In this document: positions 35,077 through 44,741 of the stretch, one piece after another
Position numbering within the stretch: position 1 is the first letter of the stretch
How the letters are laid out: each line of letters starts with the position of its first letter
Assembly (NCBI GenBank): GCA_001599295.1
Contig: BCGN01000004.1
Coordinates: 558,346-622,345 of the forward strand
Source: Sporopachydermia quercuum
Taxonomy: Eukaryota > Ascomycota > Sporopachydermiomycetes > Sporopachydermiales > Sporopachydermiaceae
DNA: 64,000 nucleotides
Direction: 5' to 3'
Made by a program: the position numbers and the translations under genes
Notes under the pieces: generated by a model
What the model was told of the DNA's origin: nothing
Database searches by the model: none
What the model saw: the letters and a program-made list of their open reading frames with translations, nothing else

Positions 35077-35769
35077 TTAACGGTTGGATTTGGCAACACG
35101 TTCTAACTCATCCTTCTTCTTAATGGCATAAGAGTTGGAAGAACCCTTGGCAGCATTGATCAATTCTTCAGCCAAGCATTCAGAGATGGTCTTAATGTTT
35201 CTGAAAGAAGATTCACGGGCACCAATGGTCAATAAAGCAATAGCTTGGTTAACTCTTCTCAAAGGAGAAACATCAACAGCTTGTCTTCTGACGGTACCGG
35301 AAGAACCAATTCTAGTGGAGTCTTCTCTTGGACCGGTGTTGATGATAGCATCAACAACAACTTGGAGAGGATTTTGGTCGGTCAATATGTTGATGATCTC
35401 CAAAGAGTGCTTGACAATTCTGACGGCCTTTAACTTCTTACCGTTATTTCTACCGTTCATCATAAGNGAGTTGGTAAGTCTTTCAATGATAGGACATTGG
35501 GATTTTCTGAATCTCTTGGCAGCATATCTACCAGCAGAGTGTGATGTGAAAACAGGTTGACGGATTTGAATATAGTCTGTTAAAGAGATATCCTTGACAA
35601 TGACATCTTCAAAAGTCCACTTGTTGAACAACTTAACAGATCCAGAAGCAGCCTTAACTTCAGCAGGGAAGTAAGTGGCTAATTCAATTTCAGGAACTTC
35701 TTCAACAACTTCTTCTTCTTCTTCAACGAACTCTTGAACTTCTTGAGGTTGTTGTTCTTCTTCAGACAT
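35077..35769 (-). CDS. RPS5: 40S ribosomal protein S5 (uS7)
   Basis: The 230-residue protein matches eukaryotic uS7 along its length. The C-terminal ~190 residues hold the core ([56 protein letters not shown], ending RVAKSNR). The N-terminal ~40 residues are an acidic Glu/Gln-rich extension found in yeasts. uS7 sits in the 40S head, contacts 18S rRNA near the mRNA exit channel and is needed for late 20S pre-rRNA processing. One unresolved base (35467) is the third position of a Ser codon and is silent. Codon choice is strongly biased (AAG, GGT, TCT, AGA), as expected for a highly expressed gene. It has no coding intron, as in S. cerevisiae. Confidence 0.98.
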   Translation of the reverse strand: MSEEEQQPQEVQEFVEEEEEVVEEVPEIELATYFPAEVKAASGSVKLFNKWTFEDVIVKDISLTDYIQIRQPVFTSHSAGRYAAKRFRKSQCPIIERLTNXLMMNGRNNGKKLKAVRIVKHSLEIINILTDQNPLQVVVDAIINTGPREDSTRIGSSGTVRRQAVDVSPLRRVNQAIALLTIGARESSFRNIKTISECLAEELINAAKGSSNSYAIKKKDELERVAKSNR

Positions 35770-36885
35770 CTTGATGTATTTCTATTGTTATTCTACTGTA
35801 GATATAGCTACCTTGTTGAATCGAATAAGCACAATTTACTCTGAAAAAGTATCAAAACAATTTCAAAATTATAGTACAATTCTATAATAACAGAAGAAAA
35901 GTCTTAGAACATTAAAGGTATCAAATGATTACACAGAGTAAAGGCACATACTATTTCCTAGAGTGATTGGAACTTGCTACTACTGAGCGTGCTTCCATAC
36001 AATTATTGAGTTCCAATCTTGAGTCGCTTTGAACTTATATTCACCACTCATAATTTTCAAAAGTGTTTTTTTGCTTTCCGCTTTTGATATAAGAAGACAG
36101 AACCTTTAGAATATATCATCATGAAGTAAAATTAGGTACAGGTAAAGTATATTTCAAACCTCAATAAAATCCTATGATAAGCACGTGATAAATGATCATC
36201 TTTGTCTTACCTGTTTCTTGATTTAGTTTCCATATTTGAGGCAACCTTATCAAAAATAGAGTTGCTGCTTACCCCACATTATGTCATCGTCTCCCACGAA
36301 CTTTATCTCTCCCATTATCTACCAACCATAGAAGATGAAATACTTAGGGTTAAAAAAAAATCCAGTCTAATATCAAGCTACAAGGGAAGTACATACATCT
36401 TGAGGAATTAAAACTCATTACTATTGTTCCAAGAAATCTTGCTGATAGACTATAATCTCCGCTTTAGTACATTAATTGGTCATAGTTCTCAGTATCTTTT
36501 AGCATGTGATGAAATGCGGAGAAACAGTATAATTAATCGAAGGGAATGTGATACGAACATTCTTATTTGTTACTCTGAAGGGTTTGTCGCATTTATCGTT
36601 GAATTCAACAAGTATCCAAGTGTCTATATATATATGTATATACTCATGGATGCTGTAGAGTATATTTATTATCATCATTAATATTATTACTTATTTCTTA
36701 CAATTGACTGTTGTTACGAAAGCAATTGAGATACTATTATTGTCTGGTTTAACATCATTTATCTATTCGATTGTTAGTTCAAGCACTCAGAACTTTCTAA
36801 AAGAAAGAACAATAAAAGAGACTGAGAAACTTGCAAATACTATAATAGCATTATCTGGCGCTAAAACATTTTTAATTAAAATGAA
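35770..36885. other. Divergent promoter region, RPS5 and YAT2
   Basis: About 1.1 kb between divergent starts. A CACGTG E-box lies at 36182-36187, a possible Cbf1-type site; some yeasts outside Saccharomyces use Cbf1 and Tbf1 at ribosomal protein genes. Open frames on the plus strand (36202-36681) are short and unconvincing. A two-codon uORF overlaps the YAT2 start. Confidence 0.45.
36182..36187. promoter_or_regulatory. CACGTG E-box upstream of RPS5/YAT2
   Basis: Perfect palindromic hexamer about 410 bases upstream of the RPS5 start and 700 bases upstream of YAT2. Recognised in yeasts by Cbf1, Pho4 and related bHLH factors. Assignment to either gene is a guess. Confidence 0.35.
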
Positions 36886-36889
36886 ATGA
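36881..36889 (+). promoter_or_regulatory. Two-codon uORF overlapping the YAT2 start codon
   Basis: ATG AAA TGA: the stop codon overlaps the main ATG (36886-36888) by two bases. A ribosome that starts here would stop on top of the YAT2 initiation codon. The arrangement resembles termination-reinitiation sites. It matters only if the first ATG is recognised. Confidence 0.4.
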
Positions 36890-39309
36890 TTGAAGGGTAT
36901 GATTCAACAATCTTCAATGAAGGAATAACTTTCTCTAATCAAGAGCTATTGTCTAAGTTACCAATCCCTCCTTTGAAGACTGTCTGTGCAAACTATCTTG
37001 AAGTACTCAAACCTTTGCAATCAGAAGCTCAACACGCAAGAACAATTGAAGCCGTTGAAACATTTCTGCAAGATGCTGGACCCATTCTAGACGCTAAACT
37101 GAGGGAATATGCGAAAGACAGATCAAGTTATATTGAACAATTCTGGTATGATTCATACCTTACATTTGATAATCCAGTTGTTCTTAACCTAAATCCTTTT
37201 TTTCTTATAGAAGATGACCAGACTCCTTGGAAGTCTAGTCAAATATCAAGAGCAGCAGCTCTCACAGTCTCATCCTTAAAATTCATTAGAGCTTTAAGAA
37301 GAGAAGAGTTGGCACCTGATGTTATTAATGGCACCCCTCTTTGTATGACTCAGTACTCTAAACTATTTGGTAGTGCTAGAATACCCACACCATCAGGATG
37401 TGTGATGCAATCTGATATATCATCAAAGCATATTGTGGTATTATGCAAATCGCAGTTTTATTGGTTTGATGTTCTGGACCAGAAAAATGATCTGATAATG
37501 TCCGAAAAAGATTTAGCTGTTAACTTTCAAACGATCATTAACGATGCAGAGCAAACTCCATTAGATTCTCTGGCCAAAAACTCAGTTGGAGTATTGACAT
37601 CTGAAAGCAGAAATGTTTGGGCTAACCTAAGAGACAAAATTGTAATTGAAGCAGCTATTCAATCAAATGATAAAACCGCTTGTATGAATGCCGAAAATTT
37701 AACTGTAATTGACACAGCTTTGTTTGTACTGTGCTTAGATGACGAAGCACCTGAGGCTCTACCTGAACTTGCTCGCAATATGCTCTGCGGTATTTCACGT
37801 TTAGAGCGCGGTGTACAAGTCGGTTCATGTACCAATAGATGGTATGACAAATTGCAACTAATAGTAACGAAAAATGCTAAAGCAGGTATCAACTTTGAGC
37901 ATACTGGCATTGATGGTCATACAGTATTAAGATTTGTCTCTGATATATATACAGATTCAATTCTTCGATTTGCCAAATCTATTAATGGCACAACTCACTC
38001 AATATGGGCAACAAATTCACCTGATCCTTCTAAGCGTGATCCTAATAGTTTTGGAGATGTATCAACAACTCCCAGAAAACTAGAATGGAATATTACTCCG
38101 GATATTGCGCTAACTCTTCGGTTTGCTGAAACTAGATTAGGTGATCTTATTTGCCAAAATGAATTTGAATGCTTAGAATATGATACGTACGGGAAAGAGA
38201 AAATCAAGGAAATGGGTTATTCTCCCGATGCATTTATTCAAATGGGGTTTCAAGCTGCTTATTACGCATTATATGGCAAAGTTGAATGTACATATGAACC
38301 AGGGTTAACAAAGAAGTTTCTTCATGGTAGAACAGAATCAATACGTACGGTTTCTGAAGAATCAGTAGAATTTGTAAGGAAGTTCTGTGATGACAATTCT
38401 GCAATCTTAAAACTGAACGCTTTAACTAAAGCATGTGAAAAACACGTTGAAAGAACAAAAGCATGTTGTAATGGAATGGGACAAGATCGTTGCCTTTATG
38501 CTTTATTATGTATGTGGAAAAGATTGTCAGATGGCTATTTTCGTTCTCTTTATGATAATGATTACTTTGGTATTGAAGATGATCATTATAATAGCAACTC
38601 TGATAGCGAATCTGATAGTGATTATTCTAGATCACCTAGTTTGAATAGTATGCTTGAAGAGAATGAAATGAAGAGTAGAACTAACAGTGAAGCTTCTGCT
38701 ACTCAAGCTGATGACGATGAGTTTCCGTTGGACGTTCTTAATAAAGCTTTCAATAAGTTATCCAATACTGAGAATAGAAAGAAATCTAATGTTGCTAATG
38801 AGACTAATACCAATGAGTTAACCGATACAGCAAAAATTCATAGAGTTGTTCAATCCATTCCTTCTTTATTTGCTGATGAAGGTTGGGATTGCCTGAACAA
38901 TAGTATATTATGTACTTCCAATTGCGGTAACCCTTCTCTTAAATTATTTGGCTTTGGCCCTTCTTCTCCCTCTGGATTTGGTTTAGGATATATTATCAAA
39001 GAAGAGAGTATCACCATATGTGCATCTTCGCGTCATAGACAAACAAGAAGATTCCTTGATACTGTGCAATGGTATCTTGGTGAAGTGTTACATTTATGGC
39101 AAAAGGTTCACAACTCCGAATGTCAAAAAAGTACTGTCAAATATAAACCAGTTGGCAAGGAGAGTGAGGAAGTTGATGCTAGTTCATACCTTCTTGGAGG
39201 TTATGGTTACTTCGATGTTGGTGACTTATATGCAACAAGATCAGGAACAGCAACACCTGTCCCGCAATCTTTTGATATAGGACGCAAACTCAGATTAGCT
39301 GAATATTGA
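36886..39309 (+). CDS. YAT2: Carnitine acetyltransferase, YAT2 type
   Basis: The 807-residue protein belongs to the carnitine/choline acyltransferase family, which moves acetyl groups between CoA and carnitine so acetyl units can enter mitochondria. The N-terminus (LPIPPLKTVCANYLEVLKPL) is the family's first motif. The catalytic His is His339 in FEHTGIDGH, and the carnitine-site TS pair is Thr677-Ser678 (CTSNCGNP). A long acidic, Ser-rich insertion (about 565-640) separates the two halves before DEGWDCLNNSIL. This insertion and the overall length distinguish Yat2 (923 in S. cerevisiae) from Yat1 (687) and Cat2. There is no presequence and no peroxisomal C-terminal signal, so a cytosolic or outer-membrane location is likely. 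The final GGYGYFDVG stretch is also family-typical. Confidence 0.93.
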   Translation: MIEGYDSTIFNEGITFSNQELLSKLPIPPLKTVCANYLEVLKPLQSEAQHARTIEAVETFLQDAGPILDAKLREYAKDRSSYIEQFWYDSYLTFDNPVVLNLNPFFLIEDDQTPWKSSQISRAAALTVSSLKFIRALRREELAPDVINGTPLCMTQYSKLFGSARIPTPSGCVMQSDISSKHIVVLCKSQFYWFDVLDQKNDLIMSEKDLAVNFQTIINDAEQTPLDSLAKNSVGVLTSESRNVWANLRDKIVIEAAIQSNDKTACMNAENLTVIDTALFVLCLDDEAPEALPELARNMLCGISRLERGVQVGSCTNRWYDKLQLIVTKNAKAGINFEHTGIDGHTVLRFVSDIYTDSILRFAKSINGTTHSIWATNSPDPSKRDPNSFGDVSTTPRKLEWNITPDIALTLRFAETRLGDLICQNEFECLEYDTYGKEKIKEMGYSPDAFIQMGFQAAYYALYGKVECTYEPGLTKKFLHGRTESIRTVSEESVEFVRKFCDDNSAILKLNALTKACEKHVERTKACCNGMGQDRCLYALLCMWKRLSDGYFRSLYDNDYFGIEDDHYNSNSDSESDSDYSRSPSLNSMLEENEMKSRTNSEASATQADDDEFPLDVLNKAFNKLSNTENRKKSNVANETNTNELTDTAKIHRVVQSIPSLFADEGWDCLNNSILCTSNCGNPSLKLFGFGPSSPSGFGLGYIIKEESITICASSRHRQTRRFLDTVQWYLGEVLHLWQKVHNSECQKSTVKYKPVGKESEEVDASSYLLGGYGYFDVGDLYATRSGTATPVPQSFDIGRKLRLAEY

Positions 39310-39537
39310 TATGAATAGTATTAGTATTAGTAGTGGGTTGAGAGGTTGATACTTAGGAATGATTTATGCAAGCAAGTAACATTTATAATAATAAAAAATA
39401 TATATCTAATTTAGTGATAAATCAGCGATTACAGTCAGAATATCTAGATATTGTCATTTATTGAGGCTTCATGTAATGAAGGTTATGTTCATATCACATA
39501 TAATAATGCTGTCATCAAATGAATAATATATTTTATA

Positions 39538-41889
39538 CTATTCACTATCAGAGTCGCCCGCAATAAGTTCTGGAATTTCAAATTCTTCATCAGAATCAGA
39601 ATCAAAGTCAAATTTGGTCTCTGTGGTGACAGATACAACATCTTCACTTATTATTCTAACTGATTCATGTAAGGAAGAAACATTGAATTCAGAATCAACA
39701 AGCTCTTTCGTTTCCACTAAAACAGCTGTTTCTTCTGATGCTTCCACAATTGTTTCTTCTTTACTAACCTCGGAATTGACTTTGCGAGCCTCAAGAACCG
39801 TAGTACTGAATGTATTTTCGATAGGCTTTTCTACTTTTTCATTGCTACCGCTTTCTATGCTGTCACTTGTATCCAGTCTAATTCTCTTTGTTTCACGCAC
39901 ATCCACTGCATCGTCAATAGATTTTTCCAATTCTCCCATATCATCAACAACCATTTCTTCAGATACTACCAATGAAGCTGTATTATCAATTTCAATCTTT
40001 CGAACGTTCCTAATAGCGGGGGGAAGTCTAGAATGAACCAACGAGCCTATAACATCATTTGTAGGTAACAAATTAATAGCGATCGGTAAAATACTTGCTG
40101 ATTGCCCTAATGGAGGATACAAACAACAGACTACTAATAGTTGCTCTAAGCTTGGACTTACCTTACCAATACTTATATAATCGCCTAAAGCAGGAGATAT
40201 CTTCTTTTGAGATTGAAGCAAAGCAGTAATAATTGCAAATCGTGAAATAAGTGAATAGAAATGCGTATATGTTTGTTTCTTTTCACTAGTACAGCAAGCT
40301 AATATGACTTGTATGAAAAACTTTGACACAAGTTCAATATCTTTCAAACGTGGTACCAATGCAAACATCTCAGGACTGGAGATAATATCAGACATAGCAG
40401 AAGATGCTTCCTTAGAACTCAAAGCGTTTGACTCAAATGATGATAACAATTTTGGTAATTGAACATGAGCAAGCCTCAAGCCAAGATTGCATAATATAGT
40501 TAAAAATTTTGTGATAGGATTGTTTGAGATAGATTCAGAGGCAAGTTGAGGAATCTTCCCTGTCAAAGCGAGCATCTTTGCCACATTCCTTAGAATTGAC
40601 GGCACTAATGCCTCTATTTCTATATCAGCAAATGCAGAACGTGATTTTCTTGATTCCTTTGTAATGTAGAAGCTAACAAAATAATCTAAGTCAGATATCA
40701 AGTCAGGGATGTATAGGATCATAGTTCTTTGGAACCCAGAAACTAAAAGATTCAACAAACGAAATCCACATTTGTGAACCTCAAAAAAGGCTATTGGAAG
40801 TAATTTATCAGTATCACTAAGTGTATAAGCTGAACGACTGAAAAATTGGTTCTTAGTGTTGAGATTGAGACATAATTGAACTAGTTTGACCAAATTTTTG
40901 ATCTTCACTTGAACTAGAACATATGTTGGTTGAGTAATAAAAGCAAATAGTAAAGAGAATAGAATTTGAATATTTTCATGGTATAAGGTTACCATTTTTT
41001 CTGAGTTTGTTAATCCTTCAGGAAGATTATAAGTCGATAATAGAAAGTTCGATTGCTTTTCAATTACAGCCTCATCATTAGGGCCTAAAAAGTATGAGAA
41101 GATGCCAACAAGTTCATCATTTCTGTTATCACCCAAATCTTGGAAATAGTCCTGTAAAGCAAATTTCAAGGTAGCAACAATTTCTATAACAATGGAATCA
41201 ACGGTTTCTATCCATTCTTTATCCTCTTCTCCTTTTGATGCCGTTAAGTACAATGCGGCATATGTACTATATATCTCTCTTCTCTCAACTCTATTGAATG
41301 ATTGAAAGACAGCTGGACGTTGAAACAACCATTGAAGCTTATTACGAAGCTTTGGAGCATGTGGCCTAAATGTGGTAGAGTTTGATTTCAAAATTATCTT
41401 CAATGCACTGATTGAAACAACCGTTAAAGCTTTATCTTCCATAGAGGTGTATAATGAAGAAATCAGAGCTGGAAGCTTTGGAGTAAGTAATTGCCGAGTG
41501 AAACTCATTTTGCCGTTACAAAAGTTCACAACATCCATCAATGTTGCAATAGCAGCTTTCCTAGTAATATAAGCATCTTGGTTTGATGTTTGAACGATTT
41601 TTATCAATGTGTTGATCCAATCAGACCCATCAGTAGCCAAGCAAACAGCATTATTGGCAATTGAAACCCGACATAACTGAACAGCACAATATCGGATTTT
41701 TGCATTCTTGGATTTCATCAAAGTTGTAATTCGTTTAGTATACTTTAGTATATGATTCTTGTTGTCCTCTGCTTTCAAAATTGTTGTACTATTAAGTAAT
41801 TCAATAAGAAATGATGCATTGTTAGGAAGACCTGTCAGGTATGTCTTCGTTACAAGTTCCAGTGATGGAACTTCACCTCCAATGAGCAT
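39538..41889 (-). CDS. RIX1: RIX1 (IPI2), pre-60S maturation factor
   Basis: The 783-residue protein is all-helical in its first ~560 residues, with the RIX1-domain region (YCAVQLCRVSI, AAIATLMDVV, KLRNKLQWLF). It ends in a long acidic, low-complexity tail closing with FEIPELIAGDSDSE, the conserved C-terminal signature of Rix1 and human PELP1. Rix1 forms the Rix1-Ipi1-Ipi3 complex that, with the AAA ATPase Rea1, drives ITS2 processing and rotation of the 5S RNP in nucleolar pre-60S particles. Length is near S. cerevisiae Rix1 (763). A GATGAG sequence, the PAC core, lies 13 bases before the ATG on the plus strand (41902-41907). It may be a regulatory site, though it would sit in the leader. 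Confidence 0.88.
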   Translation of the reverse strand: MLIGGEVPSLELVTKTYLTGLPNNASFLIELLNSTTILKAEDNKNHILKYTKRITTLMKSKNAKIRYCAVQLCRVSIANNAVCLATDGSDWINTLIKIVQTSNQDAYITRKAAIATLMDVVNFCNGKMSFTRQLLTPKLPALISSLYTSMEDKALTVVSISALKIILKSNSTTFRPHAPKLRNKLQWLFQRPAVFQSFNRVERREIYSTYAALYLTASKGEEDKEWIETVDSIVIEIVATLKFALQDYFQDLGDNRNDELVGIFSYFLGPNDEAVIEKQSNFLLSTYNLPEGLTNSEKMVTLYHENIQILFSLLFAFITQPTYVLVQVKIKNLVKLVQLCLNLNTKNQFFSRSAYTLSDTDKLLPIAFFEVHKCGFRLLNLLVSGFQRTMILYIPDLISDLDYFVSFYITKESRKSRSAFADIEIEALVPSILRNVAKMLALTGKIPQLASESISNNPITKFLTILCNLGLRLAHVQLPKLLSSFESNALSSKEASSAMSDIISSPEMFALVPRLKDIELVSKFFIQVILACCTSEKKQTYTHFYSLISRFAIITALLQSQKKISPALGDYISIGKVSPSLEQLLVVCCLYPPLGQSASILPIAINLLPTNDVIGSLVHSRLPPAIRNVRKIEIDNTASLVVSEEMVVDDMGELEKSIDDAVDVRETKRIRLDTSDSIESGSNEKVEKPIENTFSTTVLEARKVNSEVSKEETIVEASEETAVLVETKELVDSEFNVSSLHESVRIISEDVVSVTTETKFDFDSDSDEEFEIPELIAGDSDSE

Positions 41890-42783
41890 TTTGATATCTG
41901 ATGAGAATTTCTCAATAACTTCTTATTTCCAGATGATTGTATAAACTATTGAAAACTGTTAAGCAATTATCAACTATCAAGAATGACAATCATAATAACG
42001 TTGATGAATGACAACTAATTTACTTCCCATATAATTAATTTTTTTTGCTTAAAACAATCAATTCCCATATAAATAAACTTTTCAGAGTGAAAAAATCCTA
42101 CTGTCCTCGAGTGTCCCATTATAGAATAAATTTTGTGTCCGTCAGATATATCAATATCTGGACAAACAATTGATTTGACATCTTTTTAGTGCCGAAATAT
42201 ACTTGTTATTGTAAATATTGGCATTTAACGATTGCACATCTCTAGAGACCATCGCGCACTGAAATGTTCCTTAAGGAAGACATTCATTTTGTGCACAGGG
42301 TGAGACTTTGAGTTGACCAACCCAACTGTACCCAAAGAAAACATACAAGCCTAAATAAGGTCGATCGGTCTCATCAAGACAATATAACAACGGAAACAGG
42401 TATATCGCAGATAAACAAAGTGGTAAAGAATGAACAACGAGGGAACGTGATTTGGATTGAAACCTAGGTCAAGAGGAATATTAAGTAGTAGGGGTTGGTC
42501 AGAAAAGGATTTAGATTACAGCAATAGTAATCGGCGTATTATCAAACTATTGCCAAACCATTATCAAACCAATCTCGGAAGGTAATTCGAAGTAGGTCGA
42601 GGTCGGAAGTGAATTATATGTCAACGATCTCAAAGAGAACAAATAAATAGAATACTTTTTAAGAGTTCAATTGATAGATTAGCAATCAATGCAATAAGGA
42701 CTTTTCATTTAGAAGAAAATCTGGTTTATTGAGGAAAAGAAGAACAGCGTGCTACAGGGTCAAATAACTAAAAGCGAAACGGT
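41890..42783. other. Divergent promoter region, RIX1 and PIS1
   Basis: About 890 bases between divergent starts. An interrupted inverted repeat at 42137-42163 (CAGATAT / ATATCTG flanked by GTCC / GGAC) is the only clear structure. No gene is supported. Confidence 0.5.
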
Positions 42784-43467
42784 ATGGCGAAACCAATTAC
42801 GACAACTCAAGTGTTTTTGTTCATACCCAATCTAATCGGGTATTCAAGAGTANTATTTGCACTTGCATCTTTGTATTATATGCGATGGCACCCTAAATAT
42901 TGTACAGTCCTCTACTCTATTTCTTGTTTGTTAGATGCCCTTGATGGTGCAGCAGCCAGGAAGTATAACCAAACATCAAGCTTCGGTGCCGTGCTTGATA
43001 TGGTTACTGATCGTTGTACTACTTCAAGTTTGATCTGCTTTCTTTGCGTTGCTTATCCCAATTATGCCATTCTCTTCCAATTACTGATTTCTCTCGACTT
43101 GGCTTCTCATTATATGCATATGTATGCAATGATCACCACTGGGAGCGCATCACATAAGAAAGTTGGTGAAGATTCATGGGTTTTGAAATTATACTATACA
43201 AATACTCGTGTTCTATTCTTGTTCTGTGCAGCTAATGAGTTGTTTTTCTTGGCTCTTTACTTGTATTCTTTTCCATTGAAGACTCCTCCCAACCTTGGTT
43301 ATATTTATGGAGTACCACTTAGTTATGCTACTCTTATCGGCATCGTCACTTTCCCTATGTGGGCTGGGAAACAAATCATCAATGTTATTCAAATGATTCG
43401 AGCTGCTAAGATTTTAGCAGAAAGAGATGTTGAAGAACGTAATGGAAAACTTCAAAAATCTACTTGA
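42784..43467 (+). CDS. PIS1: Phosphatidylinositol synthase
   Basis: The 227-residue membrane enzyme condenses CDP-diacylglycerol with myo-inositol to make phosphatidylinositol in the ER. The CDP-alcohol phosphotransferase signature D-x2-DG-x2-AR-x8-G-x3-D-x3-D is complete at Asp51 to Asp76 (DALDGAAARK, then FGAVLDMVTD). Further family stretches are DLASHYMHMYA and SHKKVGED. Several hydrophobic segments cover about 8-35, 78-105, 140-165 and 175-200. Length equals the S. cerevisiae protein (220) within a few residues. One unresolved base (42853) makes residue 24 ambiguous. It takes inositol that MIOX would otherwise break down. Confidence 0.97.
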   Translation: MAKPITTTQVFLFIPNLIGYSRVXFALASLYYMRWHPKYCTVLYSISCLLDALDGAAARKYNQTSSFGAVLDMVTDRCTTSSLICFLCVAYPNYAILFQLLISLDLASHYMHMYAMITTGSASHKKVGEDSWVLKLYYTNTRVLFLFCAANELFFLALYLYSFPLKTPPNLGYIYGVPLSYATLIGIVTFPMWAGKQIINVIQMIRAAKILAERDVEERNGKLQKST

Positions 43468-44741
43468 GAAGTTATTATGTCTAGTTCACCACTTCTTGCC
43501 TATAATCTTCAATCAGCTTATACAATTTAGATCTTGGGAGCAGCAACATTGGTATTAGACAACTAATCATTTCAAGGCACATACAAGTTAATCCAAACAA
43601 TCCGAACAAGCTGTTAATTCTTAATCATTTAAAGTATATACATTTCTGAAAGCAAGTACGGACAATAATCAAATCAATGATTCAATTTATAGTTCAATCA
43701 GCTTTTACAGCTATCAGTCAATTCATTGTTTTCAGTATGAACACTACTGTCATGTATCATCTACGATCAAAATAAAACAACTATTGAGTATTAATCCCAG
43801 ATACATTTGACTATACATTTCAAAACTAAATCACCACCAATACCTTTCTAACAGTAAATCACTTTCCTCGTTCCCAATAGCTACTACTCCTCCTGGCCTG
43901 AAACAAACAGTTCTACAACTGCCTCAACCGATACACGTAAAATCACTTCCAAGAAACGTAAAAAGACTAAAAAACAATGAAAAATAAAAGAGGGGTCAGA
44001 AATCATCCTTTATAGCGTCCGTGTATGTAACAAGGTATGGTGCGCCGAACGCCTTCACCATCTTCGTCAACCCAGTCCGGTCAGGGACACACGCAAAAGG
44101 AACCAAAAGGCTCAACTTCCACGGGGAAAACGTAAGTAAAAACGCAAGATTTTCATCATATAGTTGTAAAAACTTGGAAGGATATTACTAAAGAAAGGAA
44201 AAAAGAAAGGAAAAAAAATGCTATAGATTTCATTCGTTCTATTGATTGCAAAGGAATGAAAGTGATANACAGCACATCATTTTCTTTATGTACTTTTCCC
44301 AACACATACTAAACAATTTTTTGCGACCAACAAAACTTGAAACGAGACCTGTGGTTACCATGACAGTATATTGGGGCATGCGTATATACCAGTATTTGTT
44401 CATTTTCACTTGCCCGATTTGGATTTTCACATGTACGTTTATCATAAGAAGTGAAATTTTTTGATTTCTGTGTGAATTTGAATATTCATTTGTTAGGCGA
44501 ATTGAAGAACCTACCTGTTGAATGAATAAACTAATCAATGAATGATATGATTGTCCCTTAGACAACATTTCAACCAAAAAACTAATACATTTCTATAAGG
44601 CCATTGTTTGAAATTCAATACAAGACGGCTTGGAAGCTGGTAGAAAAAATAAATAAAGGATAGTTGCCTTCGGCCTGAATTGCGTACTGATAGTAAGTGA
44701 GGGTGATTCACAAGGTCTGGTTTATCGGGGAATCAGCAAAG
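43468..44741. other. Intergenic PIS1 to NOC4
   Basis: About 1.27 kb between two rightward genes. One exon-like segment (44037-44131) has an ATG, 31 open codons rich in Ser/Thr/Lys and a consensus GTAAGT, but I could not find a convincing partner exon. The rest shows purine-rich tracts (44190-44220) and no gene. Confidence 0.4.

Noticed and set aside
44697-44741. Upstream in-frame start for NOC4 (15 extra residues)
   Set aside because: The extension MRVIHKVWFIGES is unlike the family, while MAKLSLKISHGG gives a normal basic nucleolar N-terminus.
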